The notes beneath the pieces are model-generated. The model did no database searches. It was given only the letters and a program-made list of their open reading frames with translations, and was not told the DNA's origin. From Apostichopus japonicus (taxonomy: Eukaryota > Echinodermata > Holothuroidea > Aspidochirotida > Stichopodidae): a stretch of DNA of 64,000 bases. A program made the translations under genes and the position numbers. This document shows positions 43,601 to 53,092 of this stretch, in pieces. The first letter of the stretch is position 1. Every line of letters starts with the position of its first letter. The stretch covers positions 26,408,501 to 26,472,500 of the forward strand of contig NC_092568.1 in NCBI RefSeq assembly GCF_037975245.1, read 5' to 3'.

Positions 43601-46600
43601 GTGCAGAAGGCTTCACTGGGGTAGACTGCGAAGAGCCAGCCATAGCTCCTCGCTGCATGAATGGTGGTACACCTGTGGTAAGTCTTCAACGCGCATTGTA
43701 AGATTCAAACTTTCACTTCACTTTAGCATATCAACTATTAATTTTACTGTCAATTGCCATTACAGATCATTTATCTCACATTTTGTTTTAGTAACAACAT
43801 CATGAGGTTTTTTTCCATCAATACTCAATATATTATGGCTAATACTGAACAACTATATATATTGTTTAAGAAATCAAAACGAGCGCCAAAAAGATGAATG
43901 GTTTCTTATACTCTTGTGTTTATTCTGCCCATAACAGATCACCCCTACCACTTCAGCTTGCATTTGCCCCCCTGAAACCACCGGACCCCGATGTCAGCTC
44001 TACGTACCCACCTGTCAGTCGTCGGACGTTTGTTTCAATGGGGGTACTTGTATTGACACCCCTGAAGGCATTCTTTGTGAGTGCCCCAGTGGTTTCACAG
44101 GTCCAAGCTGCGGGACTGCAGATCATTGTTCTAGTCTTCCGTGTCAAAATGGTATGTTTCATCAACTTTCTTGTATATATAAATATTAATATATTTACTT
44201 TCCAATTAAATTCAAGATATTACAAACGATTTCCCACCGCTTGTATAGAGCCCATTCTCCCGTCGTGTCAGCCACGCTATAAACTTAATACACTCTATAC
44301 TCACTGTGCATTACTCCATATATGGCGAAGCGTTTTGATTGCTATATGCAAAGCTGATTTTGTGGACAAATTTACTGCTCAGTAACCGGACAACCAATTG
44401 ACCTAAAAGCCAGTGTCTACAGTACGCCAGCCCAGGCATTATTTTACGTTTTCCTCTGCCGATGTTAAATAAGGCGTTCATACACGCCATGATTTCCAAA
44501 AATTCAGCTCTATATATTTGTGTTTGTGAAATTTTTGTTTCACCAAAGGGTTTTGCACTTTTTGGCCTAGTTTTCTTGACTGCACCTCGATTTTAGCAGC
44601 GATGAAAAGACGCAGAAGATTTAATAATTTAAGGCAATTACACGACTTGTGTAGTCTCCAATTTGATTTCTTGGTATATAGTCCTATTTTAGTGAGAAAG
44701 ACAGGAGGTCACACTTATGAAAAAGGTCGTATGTGTTTCAATATTAGCCAAGTAAGAATCGGGAATAAGAAGGGGGGAGGGGGGGGGGGTAGAGAAGATT
44801 CCATATCTGGTATGATATGGTGATTTGGATGAATAAGAACTTGGCAGCAAAAAATAGTTTGGGTTGTTTACAACATTCAGAGCTAGGAAAAATATCTTGC
44901 ATTGCGTGAAAAGTAATAACGATAATTACAACAATAATAATAATAATAATAAGATAACCTTTCTTTCTGTTGAAATTAAAACATTAACGGAAGGGACGCA
45001 ATATATTATACTCCAGTTATGGGAGGGATGTCAAGCTAGATGCAACCACACCCGAGTGTCTGTCTTTTCTGTTTAGCTTGTCTCGCAAGCTCATGATTGA
45101 TGTCATTCTCTTTGTCTCTCCCTCTGTGCCCGTGTCTGCTTACGCAAACTCTCCCTTCATCCCTCCTCCCCATCTTCCACGAGTTAGTCATGTTTGTTGC
45201 CAAACGCTTGGCATGCAAACCCTTCCTATTGCTTTATAATGTCGATGCTATAAGAATCCCCCATCCGAAATGGATTTGATCTAGCAGCATTTTGACAAAG
45301 ATAAGCTCTGGGAATTAATCAGAAGAAATCAGTTTTGTTTTGGTGCAAGTTGAGCATGGCAGAGTTGACAGATGAAACTCGTATGTGCAAATTGGGGGGA
45401 ACGCATCGACTAGAGAATACCCTGGGAATCAAGTTGGGGATTTAATTTCGAAAGAATATCACTTTTTATATCGCAAGGGAAATGTTTTGTTTTTCCTTTT
45501 TTATATAACTCTGAACAAATGATTTACTCTATTACCATGAAGCAAGTCATAACAATCTTCCCGCTTTGGCTGTGTTATGGATATACAATGTTTTTCTTAG
45601 TCGATTAGTTTTTTTTTGTGTGCACTCAAATGCTATTCAGAGTGAACTTATGCCACCATCAAACATGCACTATCCATTATACTCATTGTGTACAAAAAAA
45701 AAGCACACTGTATAAACTTAACTGTGTGCTTAATTACTGCGGGTAGACATTCGAAAACATCACACAGTGATGTTACTTAACGCTAAGTGCTATAATTATT
45801 AAAAATTCATGTATGTTGTGAACTGTTTACTTTTCAGTATGATTGATAAATAATACACGAACACACGACTGGAATCTATATTTGTTTGGTGTCGTGATGT
45901 GAAGTTTTGTGGAAATTAATCCCTTTCAGTGGCTTATATGCAAAGTGTAAGGTAGGAAAATCCACTGCAGTGTGACTTTGTTAGTTCGGGGGCAAATGTG
46001 TTGACGTTTCTTGAAACATGCATTAAAGGCTGAATGATGATTTCATATATATAGATATATATATTTATTTTGTTCTTCATATTTTTATTTCTCACAGGGG
46101 GAACCTGCATAAACACGGTGATTGGATTTGTGTGTAATTGCCCTACGGGGTATATGGGAGAACTTTGCACGATTGACATCTGTGAGAACCACAAATGCTA
46201 CAATGGTGGAAGTTGTGTTGCGAATTTTGATGGAGCCCGCTGTCAATGTCCACTTGGATACGAAGGGGACCAGTGCCAAACCATGACGAATCATTGTGCT
46301 GGGGATCCTTGCGAAAATGGCGGAACCTGTGTTAACGCGTTGACTGCATTTTCGTGTGATTGCGTGGAAGGATATTTCGGCGAAACGTGCCATATGCAAC
46401 TGTGTCTGGAGAACCCATGTGAGAATGGGGGGACGTGCGTTAAGGATAGTGTAGGAGGATTCAATTGTGCTTGTCCCGAAGGATTTAGCGGTATTCTTTG
46501 TGGGGCCACATTAGACAGTCCACCGCCATTTATCCCCATGGAGAGTACAGAAGCATTGGACCCGCAGTCCACAGTCGGTCAGGACAAAAACATCCCTGGG

Positions 46601-49600
46601 TTTCCTACCACTGGTGATGACGACATGACCGAATTGATGCAGATCATTAAAATGATCGCTTTTATCGTTTTTGGAGTACTTATTTTGCTGAGCTTGTCAT
46701 GTCTGACCGTTGTAATATACAGGAAGCAAAAATCTGAGAGGACTGCGAGAGACTTAGAGAGTAACCCTTTACCACCGAATAACCGCGCAGTTCTCACGTA
46801 CACAGACAATTTCTCAAATTCGGAGAAGGTGCTCCCTCTATTGAGCATCAGCGAGAAAGTGTGCAACAAGGAGATTGAACAAGATAATCGCAAAGCAAAC
46901 CATTTTAAAGATTTTACAAGTAGCAATCAACTTAGCAAAAACAGTATTAGTAAGGAGTATAAAATAAAAGACTATTCTTCGAAAGAATTTGAATGTTTGC
47001 AGAGCTCGGGAGAGACGAGAGCTTCTCACGAAGACTGTAGTGTTGTGCGGTATGTACCGCAGACGAGACATTCGCTACCGAGAAACTGTGACTCGGAAGA
47101 CTTTTCTAATTCTGACGATTTTTTTTATTACGATGATAAAAAAGTAGCATTGAAAAGAACTGATTCATTACTAACAAACAGCCAAAGTTCTTCCCTGGAA
47201 AGTACGCCGAAGCACACAGCGAAGTGCCCTATTTTACAAATATCGTAAGTATATATTACAGTATATACTGATTAGTAATCTTGTTTTGTTTCTTAGTTCA
47301 ACTTTATATATATCCCTGCACGTTCTGTATGTAACAGATGGTTAGGTCTGCACCCGTGCGTTGTATAAACCCACTCATACGTTACACGGACTCTTGTTTA
47401 GGTAATGGATTCTCTAATTAATATTCCAGCAGAGTTTGAATAGAGTCAGTTGTTTCCATCAATCATATAGCCTTTCATTGTTGTCGTCACTTGTTGTACA
47501 ATTGTAATTGATTGTTGTAAAGCCGACCAATGAATGGGCGATACCGCTCCTTTTGAAGTTAAAATACAATGATCAGCTCTTTGTCGCCTGTATTTGCTGT
47601 TTAAGTTTATCTTTTAGATTATGTATTTGCTTCTTACTTTGAAAATCTTTGTGGCGGGTTTTTAACAATGTATTGTCCCGAATATCTTCCCCCACACAAC
47701 TAGCGCTCTGTTTGGGGGCATGAGGCAATGCAATATAATATATTCAGTTATAAACTGTATCTCTATACATAAGCATAGGCTAGACCGTTACACATTCCGG
47801 TCGATATTTCAAAGGGGAATAGAGTATCCGATATCCGACATTTTGATTTTACATTTGAATTGACAATGTCGGCTTCATCTGACTGTATTTCGTTTGACTC
47901 TGACCGGTAAAGTAGACTGAGCGGCCGTCTCGTTCCGGAGGTCAATGTGACCTGATATAAAATTGACTTTTGTTGTTCGTTTTGTAACTTTAACCCTCAG
48001 ATATCTTGAACAATTAGCTATTCCTTTCAGGGACAACTATAGATCGTAATTAAATTCTTTGTTACATCCTAAATGGTAATCATTCCTTTCCATTTCGGTC
48101 CAGCGAAAAAAGAAAGGAAAAAAACCCAAGTCTGTAGGTCAGTTGGGCACACATGAAGTTCCCCCCGTATCGCATTGCTCTGAGGTGGCGCTGCCCAGTT
48201 AGTGGCGCTCCTCGAAGAGTGACGAAACTGCAAATTTTCAGTTTGTTTTGTATTGACTGGGTATAGGTCAGACCGAAGACTGAATAGCACAGACCACGTT
48301 TTGTTGCTTATAGAGGGAGGGGGGGTTGGGGATTTGAGGGATATGTCATGCGTCTTCAGTCCTTGTGGAAGGGCTTTAGGTTTACCCCATACGATATTCT
48401 TTTGCATTCAACCCCTTACACTTACAAAAACAAAACGGAGTGCTAATGGACAGAAATAATGGAGTCTTGTCCATACAAGCTACGATAAAAAACGTCATAA
48501 TATACCGGTATGTTTGACAGAGGGCGTGCTAAGGTTTCTGCTACTGTCTCGTGTGTTTGCAGGAATATTGCAAAAGCCATCTATGACATGCGAATACTAT
48601 TTGATTCCCCTAATTATTACTAAATCTACATTGCCGCATAGTACCGAATATTCTTTTTTTATGACAATTTTTGTTTGTTTGCCGGGTACCAGTAAGCTAA
48701 CAAATGTAGTCCTCCAAATATATTGTTCAGTTTTTGTTTTTGTTTGGAGCTGAATGATACGAACCGTTTGGCTATGTCGTGTCAGATAACAAAATGTAGG
48801 TGGAGAAACTATTAGAATCCCTGGTAGACGTTTCCCCAAGGAGGATCATTAAAGTGATAGCTACAGATTCCATTTAGTTTGATCTGAAAAAGACTATAAA
48901 TTTGTCGATTTTTTGTTGTTGTTGCTGCAATATCAGTTCTGCTGGGTTGGCTAAAAGCTACCAGGTATATACTTTGTCATAGCCAAATTACTAACGATAC
49001 AAACCTTGGATCATTTCCATCCAGGTTTCTTTTGTTCTACGTGTTGTAATCCCCTGACAAGTTCAAATTCGATAAATGTTTACCCTTGAGGGCTGGCGAA
49101 TTGCTCACCTTAGGACACGCGTGCACAACCGTAACCAAGGACCTCGCCGCCCAGAGATTTGCACCTTCCCTTGGATATTTAGTCCGTTTTTTATTTTTTT
49201 TTATGTTTTTATTTTTTTAATATGAATATTGTGGTCAATAGCATTTTACGAGAAAAAACAACAACTTAAAAAGAGCAAAATCTACACGCGGAATGACTCA
49301 CTCATGATTCTGTTGCATAGGTGTTGCCATGGTGATCATGCCAGTGAAATCCTTGATTCGTCGTACAGGGTTGAGGATGTTTTAGCCGATATGCACTTTT
49401 TCTTGCATTTAATAACATGTACGTTTGATACACAACTAGGCATTCATACGCACGCTCTCTCGTACATGTCGTATTCAGTGAGAATGAATGTAGTACAATA
49501 ATGTTTATATACCTTTAAGCGAAGATTCTATACCATACCAAACCTGATGAATTATTTCAAATAACTGTGTTCTCCGATTGTTGTATGCAAAACACTGTAT

Positions 49601-50044
49601 TTCAGTTTATGTACTTAATTTTTACTTTATTTTTCTCTTCCATAGCGCTGTCGTGGAGGACAATTTCCATGCACCAGTGGCGCTTCATGCTACAGAGGTA
49701 AGCATCTTCTTATCCTAAAAATACAAGAACCCGGTGACCCAGTTGCGACAACTTCTTCTATACCGTACTTTCATGTCCCGCTTCATAGTACTCGTAGTGG
49801 CAGTATAAGACTAGTCTTTATATGCATGTTAGCTGTCATATTATACTGTCAGTACGAGATCTTTGTAGCATTAGATGTGGGGGCAGTAAAGAGTGGTATT
49901 AGCAAGTTGTCTCAACTGGATTACTGGCTGTAGTAAATGAATAATTCATAACCGTCCTGATCATAACCTTGATCAGAATTATCATTGAAGTGACTTTATA
50001 TCATTGTAAATAGTCTTCGATACATGCCGTTCATTTATTTACTG

Positions 50045-50087
<43 letters not shown>

Positions 50088-50630
50088 ATATAGATATATC
50101 TATATATATATATATGTGTCAGTTCCCTGTTGGTTGGCTAGGTTAAAATTCTTTTTATTTAATACCTGCTATCTGTCTTCAGAAAGTAGTCGACACACAT
50201 ACCTGCTTGTGTTAATAAATCCGGGTTACTGTTACTTTCTCATTGATTCATCGCCATTCTATATTTGCAAAACGAAGTTAAATTAAAGTCTTGCACCAAG
50301 TTTTGCTGGTCTGTATTTGGCCATCGACTTTGGAGATAAACTGTTCCGTCAGTGCACTGTTCTTGACAATCCACCGACGTTATAATTAACTCAAAGACCA
50401 CTGTAGAACTAATTGCGTTTTCTGTGCTGTTTCTGGTCACTTTTCGCTTTGGCTCCAGTCGCTCAAGGCGTATTTAACTTACGGTAATTTTGTACAATCA
50501 ATTATGCATGAATTCGGCCCCTGAGATCGTCTTGGAATCGTTGCAATTGTCAAAGTTCTTTACCGTTCACAATTAACAGTACATGTAGTTCTCTTTGGCG
50601 AATCTCACTCACACTATTTAATTGAAGTGC

Positions 50631-50687
<57 letters not shown>

Positions 50688-53092
50688 GTAGCCTATATAT
50701 ATATATATATATATATATGTAGCATATATATATATGTATATACCAATATCTATATATATATATGGTATATATATATATATATATATTGGTATATGTATAT
50801 ATATATGTACATATATATGTACATATACGTGTGTTTATGTGTTTACATGTATATACATACATATACGCATTTACTTTGTATATAGCCTGTATAACAAACT
50901 GTGATATGTTTATATGCATAACTGTTAATAGCTTAGTAAAATCATTCACCTGAACAGCTGACGCACACACGCAAACAAATAAATAAATATATAAAAAAAC
51001 TATAAAAAACTATTTAAAAAAAAAAGAAGAGAGAGGGAGAGAAATAAAGTGATTTGCCAACATGTCACATTATGATTGAATAGGATTTGAACCCATCAGG
51101 ACTTGTCAAGTCAAGTTGACTGGCTAAACACAAAGAGCAAACATTTATCCCTGCCAGTACAGTATAACCTACTTAACTACTCGCTTAATACCATGAACTC
51201 TCCTTTTCCCCTACTATTTCGTGCAAATTGGCAGTGCATTTTATTGGAAACAAAAACATTATCGATTTGCACAGGACGAAACAAATTTTTGGAATTCTGT
51301 ATTTCGTCGTGACAGTCGTTTAACGTTCTATGCTATGACGTAGTACTTCTTTTTTTTTTCATCATTTCAGTATAGCATATTTACATTGTGAGAATCGCAG
51401 GCGTATTTTGCATTAAAATGTGCCTCTATGGAAACACCTACCATTGTACCAATATAGCGCAAAGCCTTTCGTGCACAATCTCAACCGCTAGATCACAAAA
51501 ACAAGAACCTACAATAAAACTGAATATCGATTTCATATTAATTCCACATGACATAACGCCACTTGAGCGCTCGTCGTCATATGTATATATGTGAGAAGCG
51601 AGGTAAAAAAAAAACCGTCCGTCGTTAACATTCAATTCATAATTACTGCAGGGAAAAATACACACTCGTTCAATATCATATTCAGTTATTACCGAACACA
51701 CAATACGGCATCGCGGCAGCCTAGTAGGCGCGCGGAATTCGAAACATGTCCATTTATAGACATGCAACCGTCCAAGAGGTAGTGCTCCTGCTCCCCATTG
51801 GAGTGTTGTGTGTGCACACGAAATCCCCTCCACACAATATCACGGGATGACATGAAGTTGAACTTCCAAGAAAATGTTCCATTTCCTCCTGCTCGGTGGA
51901 GGCCCATGTCAATTGATAAAGGGGTAGGGATATGTTCGTTCATTAGATCAGGGAGCTATCGAGTAGCCTATATATATATATAAACGAACAATATGGCTAT
52001 CACCCCTGCACCAGAAACAATTAGAACAGTTTCGAGGAATCTCGTTCTGTCTTCAAGAAGTAAATAAGAACTATATAGCTTGGTGAAGAGACTTTGCATG
52101 AGGGACTGACTCTCTTTTTAACTGAATTCAATGAATAAACTTTCTAAACTTGTTCCGGTACTTCATTTGTTTTTAAAGAAGAGAAAATTGAACATAACAA
52201 ATATTTGAAACATAGCTCCTCTCAAGAAGAAAGTTCAAGGAAAAACAAAAAAAGATGTTTTGCTAACAACGCAAGTAAGACGGCGGGTTTGTAGAAGACT
52301 GTTGTGTTGTTGGAGTCGTTGACCTCCTGTAGTACTGGACACTTCATTATGACTCATCGTAATATTTGAATGTGTGAAGCCCGAGAAGGGTGTAAGCCAA
52401 ATGAACGCCCCGTGGCACAGTAGGTGGGCCCATGGGAACTAATAGTCCATCATGTGTATATAACCAAGGGGTTACAGTCACTCCTGACTCGCCTTGCTTG
52501 TTCTAATGCTATGAGTAACGCATCACCACTATAACTCAGCCTCCTATTGAACACACTCGCCAGCGTGTGGTGTACATTAACTTACATCCTAGTAGTAATA
52601 CACGTAGCACACGAGCAGGGGTCACATTGCATCGCGCATTCTTCTCATACCAAAAGTAGCTCTCCAATTTTTTTTTTTCTTTCTGGAAGTCGCCTTCTAA
52701 GTTTCTTCCAACGATCAGAGAAGAGAACATATCTCCCAGTGAGAGGTGGAAAGATGCAAAAAAAGAGAGAGGAAAAAACAAACTGCACGACAGTGTTTCG
52801 CTACTATAGTTCCGCTGTAAGGCTCCTTGTAATATGCCAGGATACATTCTAAGCCAATATGACTTTACGAGAAGTGTTTTTCGAGCGCGACTTATACCTG
52901 CACTCGATGAAACCAAAGAGTTCTTCGTTACTCTTAAACGATGAGTGTAAACTACCCTGTAGCCTACAGAGCTAAAAAAGACAGTAAAGAGATGTAATTA
53001 TGAATATGTTTAAAGGGAAGTATATATAACATAAAATAGAATGAAACTTGACAATTTTTTTTTTCGTCTTTCCTCTTATCTTCCAGGTATAA
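31552..53092 (+). CDS. Delta, Notch ligand (11 coding exons, 821 aa)
   Basis: A single-pass membrane ligand that activates Notch on neighbouring cells. Joining 31552-31623, 31884-32183, 32760-32826, 36260-36523, 39967-40018, 40260-40390, 43517-43677, 43938-44151, 46098-47244, 49646-49697 and 53087-53092 gives 2466 nt, all with GT/AG introns and matching phases. Domains by residue: signal peptide 1-~24, MNNL ~25-146, DSL 189-232 (six Cys), EGF1 237-262, EGF2 265-293, EGF3 300-333, degenerate EGF4 336-368, EGF5 375-407, EGF6 413-444, EGF7 449-480, EGF8 487-518, EGF9 523-555, membrane segment ~606-628, cytoplasmic tail 629-821. The C-terminus ATEV is the PDZ ligand typical of Delta proteins. There is no Jagged-type cysteine-rich region, so it is Delta and not Jagged/Serrate. 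EGF3 and EGF5-9 have the CxxxxS/TC O-fucose pattern. EGF6 also has the CxSxPC O-glucose pattern. Confidence 0.95.
31884..32183 (+). CDS. Delta exon 2: MNNL domain, main part
   Basis: Residues 25-124. The opening matches the family pattern ([16 protein letters not shown]), with the diagnostic GNCCDG (48-53), Cys 62, 66, 73 and 89, then LGNNTF and PFDYAWP. MNNL forms the N-terminal C2-like domain that takes part in Notch and lipid contact. N-linked glycosylation sequons are visible at N93, N101 and N109. The acceptor is TTCAACAG and the donor CCG|GTAAGT, phase 0. Confidence 0.93.
32184..32759 (+). other. Delta intron 2
   Basis: 576 bp with GTAAGT donor and TGTGTAG acceptor. The open frame continues from exon 2 into this intron to a stop at 32415-32417, but the family pattern breaks off exactly at the donor. 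I see no repeat in it. Confidence 0.8.
32760..32826 (+). CDS. Delta exon 3: end of MNNL
   Basis: Residues 125-146 plus one base. It reads [11 protein letters not shown], which continues exon 2 (AWP) in the way the family's WPG-FSLIIEA stretch does. This match is the main reason for choosing this small exon. An N-glycosylation sequon lies at N137. The donor is CAAG|GTGAGT, phase 1. Confidence 0.88.
33461..33510 (+). repeat. tRNA-like fragment, possible SINE head
   Basis: The text AGCCGAGCGGCTAATGCG resembles the A box and D arm of a class II tRNA (Leu or Ser type). About 30 bp later GGTCGCAATTT is a weak B box. No acceptor stem or anticodon arm can be folded, so this is at best a decayed tRNA-derived SINE. 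Confidence 0.25.
35261..35538. repeat. fold-back element in Delta intron 3
   Basis: The left arm (35261-35364) and right arm (35433-35538) are imperfect reverse complements over about 100 bp, with a ~68-bp AT-rich loop. The best-matched blocks are TCTGGTACCTTCCCTTGAAT and TTGTTATT with their complements, and ATCACTTACC at the outer end. It fits a MITE-like fold-back with no coding capacity. Confidence 0.8.
36260..36523 (+). CDS. Delta exon 4: DSL domain
   Basis: Residues 147-234. The DSL domain is the receptor-binding module shared by Delta, Serrate and Lag-2. Its six cysteines are C189, C198, C202, C214, C222 and C232, with [24 protein letters not shown] and [11 protein letters not shown] clearly visible. 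The family usually has RDDxFGHY; here the residue before G210 is isoleucine instead of phenylalanine. The acceptor is TATTTTCAG and the donor AAC|GTGAGT, phase 1. Confidence 0.95.
36822..36829 (-). promoter_or_regulatory. CSL/Su(H) site CGTGGGAA (1 of 3)
   Basis: TTCCCACG on the plus strand is an exact high-affinity CSL site on the minus strand. CSL (RBPJ, Su(H)) is the DNA-binding effector of Notch. It lies 299 bp into intron 4. Confidence 0.5.
37087..37094 (+). promoter_or_regulatory. CSL/Su(H) site CGTGGGAA (2 of 3)
   Basis: Exact match on the plus strand, 265 bp from the first site and in the opposite orientation. Confidence 0.5.
37376..37383 (-). promoter_or_regulatory. CSL/Su(H) site CGTGGGAA (3 of 3)
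   Basis: TTCCCACG on the plus strand, 289 bp after the second site. A related AGTGGGAA (minus strand) occurs at 38660-38667. The three sites are too far apart to be the classic head-to-head paired site. Confidence 0.5.
39967..40018 (+). CDS. Delta exon 5: EGF1, first part
   Basis: Residues 235-251 and two bases of D252: C237, C240, C245 and C251 in the compact form [10 protein letters not shown], typical of the first EGF repeat after DSL. The acceptor is CATTGCAG and the donor GA|GTGAGT, phase 2. An alternative GT four bases later would break the frame with exon 6. Confidence 0.9.
40260..40390 (+). CDS. Delta exon 6: end of EGF1 and EGF2
   Basis: Residues 252-295. It completes EGF1 ([10 protein letters not shown]) and encodes all of EGF2 (C265-C293, [19 protein letters not shown]). 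Both lack the long loops of later repeats, as EGF1 and EGF2 do across Delta proteins. The donor is ATTG|GTAAGT, phase 1. Intron 5 before it is only 241 bp. Confidence 0.93.
42026..42057. repeat. (TG)n(TATA)(CA)n palindromic microsatellite
   Basis: A run of TG changes through TATA into a run of CA, so the tract is self-complementary. It lies 83 bp before the hAT element. Confidence 0.8.
42140..43273. mobile_element. non-autonomous hAT transposon, 1134 bp, in Delta intron 6
   Basis: The element begins CAGGGTTCG (42140) and ends with its complement CGAACCCTG (43273). Just outside, the 8-bp sequence GCTTGATT occurs at 42132-42139 and again at 43274-43281. An 8-bp target duplication with CAGGG-type ends is the hallmark of the hAT superfamily. 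Subterminal regions (42150-42250 and 43135-43270) are packed with direct and inverted copies of a ~10-11-bp motif (TTTCTTCC plus AGT or GGT), the kind of repeat hAT transposases bind. A 22-bp palindrome centred on CCGCGG lies at 42179-42200. There is no transposase frame, so it would need a helper. The perfect target duplication suggests a fairly recent insertion. Confidence 0.92.
43517..43677 (+). CDS. Delta exon 7: EGF3 and first half of EGF4
   Basis: Residues 296-349. EGF3 (C300-C333) is standard, with CLNGGTC for O-fucose. EGF4 starts with PAIAPRC(342)MNGGTPV: its first cysteine is absent and the third position is proline. The donor is GTG|GTAAGT, phase 0. A donor three bases earlier (GTGGTA) would only remove V349. 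Confidence 0.92.
43938..44151 (+). CDS. Delta exon 8: rest of EGF4, EGF5, start of EGF6
   Basis: Residues 350-420. EGF4 ends with C357, C359 and C368, so it has only four cysteines. EGF5 (C375-C407) is standard, with CFNGGTC. EGF6 begins CSSLPCQN, matching both the O-glucose (CxSxPC) and O-fucose patterns. The acceptor is CATAACAG and the donor AATG|GTATGT, phase 1. Intron 7 before it is 260 bp. Confidence 0.92.
44152..46097 (+). other. Delta intron 8
   Basis: 1946 bp, AT-rich. It contains G11 at 44779-44789 and an (AAT)n tract at 44925-44951. A small hairpin (AGCACACTGTATAAAC and near complement) lies near 45703. No gene is seen. Confidence 0.75.
46098..47244 (+). CDS. Delta exon 9: EGF6-EGF9, membrane segment, most of tail
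   Basis: Residues 421-802. It completes EGF6 and encodes EGF7 (449-480), EGF8 (487-518) and EGF9 (523-555). A ~50-residue juxtamembrane stalk follows, then the membrane helix ~606-628 ([20 protein letters not shown]), a basic stop-transfer (YRKQK) and a Ser/Lys-rich tail. NFSN (658-661) fits the short NxxN pattern bound by Neuralized, though so short a motif is weak evidence. The frame would run on to TAA at 47246-47248, but a consensus donor GTAAGT starts at 47245 and the family tail continues in exon 10. The acceptor is TTCTCACAG; the donor is phase 2. Confidence 0.95.
47245..49645 (+). other. Delta intron 9
   Basis: 2401 bp. The donor GTAAGT overlaps the in-frame stop TAA, so retention would end the protein at ILQIS. 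One TACCGGTA lies at 48503. No gene or transposon ends are seen. Confidence 0.75.
49646..49697 (+). CDS. Delta exon 10: penultimate tail exon
   Basis: Encodes [18 protein letters not shown] (803-820). The acceptor is TTCCATAG and the donor GAG|GTAAGC, phase 0. It brings in the ATE of the Delta PDZ ligand ATEV. Reading on into intron 10 would give ATEVSIFLS and stop, hiding the terminal PDZ motif. Confidence 0.85.
50046..50115. repeat. (TA)n microsatellite in intron 10
   Basis: TA dinucleotides with a TGTGTATATAGATATATC interruption. Confidence 0.9.
50641..50827. repeat. compound (TA)n with TACATA and TGTA units in intron 10
   Basis: Several TA runs are separated by GTAGC, CCAATATC and GGTATA. 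The stretch near 50742-50790 (ACCAATATC and its approximate complement around a TA run) is palindromic. Confidence 0.9.
51075..51130 (-). repeat. possible tRNA-derived SINE fragment
   Basis: On the minus strand, TAGCCAGTCAA (A-box-like) precedes GGGTTCAAATCC (B-box-like, plus-strand 51083-51094) by about 30 bp. The T stem does not pair well and no cloverleaf forms, so this is not a working tRNA. Confidence 0.3.
53087..53092 (+). CDS. Delta exon 11: last codon and stop
   Basis: GTA TAA directly after the strong acceptor CTTATCTTCCAG. It adds V821 to ATE, completing the C-terminal ATEV PDZ ligand. This match plus the correct phase (0) is why I place the gene's end here, 3.4 kb after exon 10. 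The exon continues as 3' UTR. Confidence 0.8.
   Translation, partial: V

Larger units (their letters stand above)
49698..53086 (+). other. Delta intron 10
   Basis: 3389 bp. It holds two (TA)n regions (50046-50115 and 50641-50827), a possible SINE fragment (51075-51130) and several short open frames with no family match. The polypyrimidine tract before the acceptor (53057-53086) is long and strong. Confidence 0.75.

Noticed and set aside
46070-47248. A single 392-codon ORF as the whole C-terminal part of Delta, ending at ILQIS
   Set aside because: It starts inside intron 8 (polypyrimidine tract read as protein) and stops in a consensus donor. Splicing to 49646 and 53087 keeps frame and gives the expected ATEV end.
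51083-51094. B-box-like GGATTTGAACCC as a tRNA gene on the minus strand
   Set aside because: T stem and acceptor stem do not pair; kept only as a possible SINE fragment.
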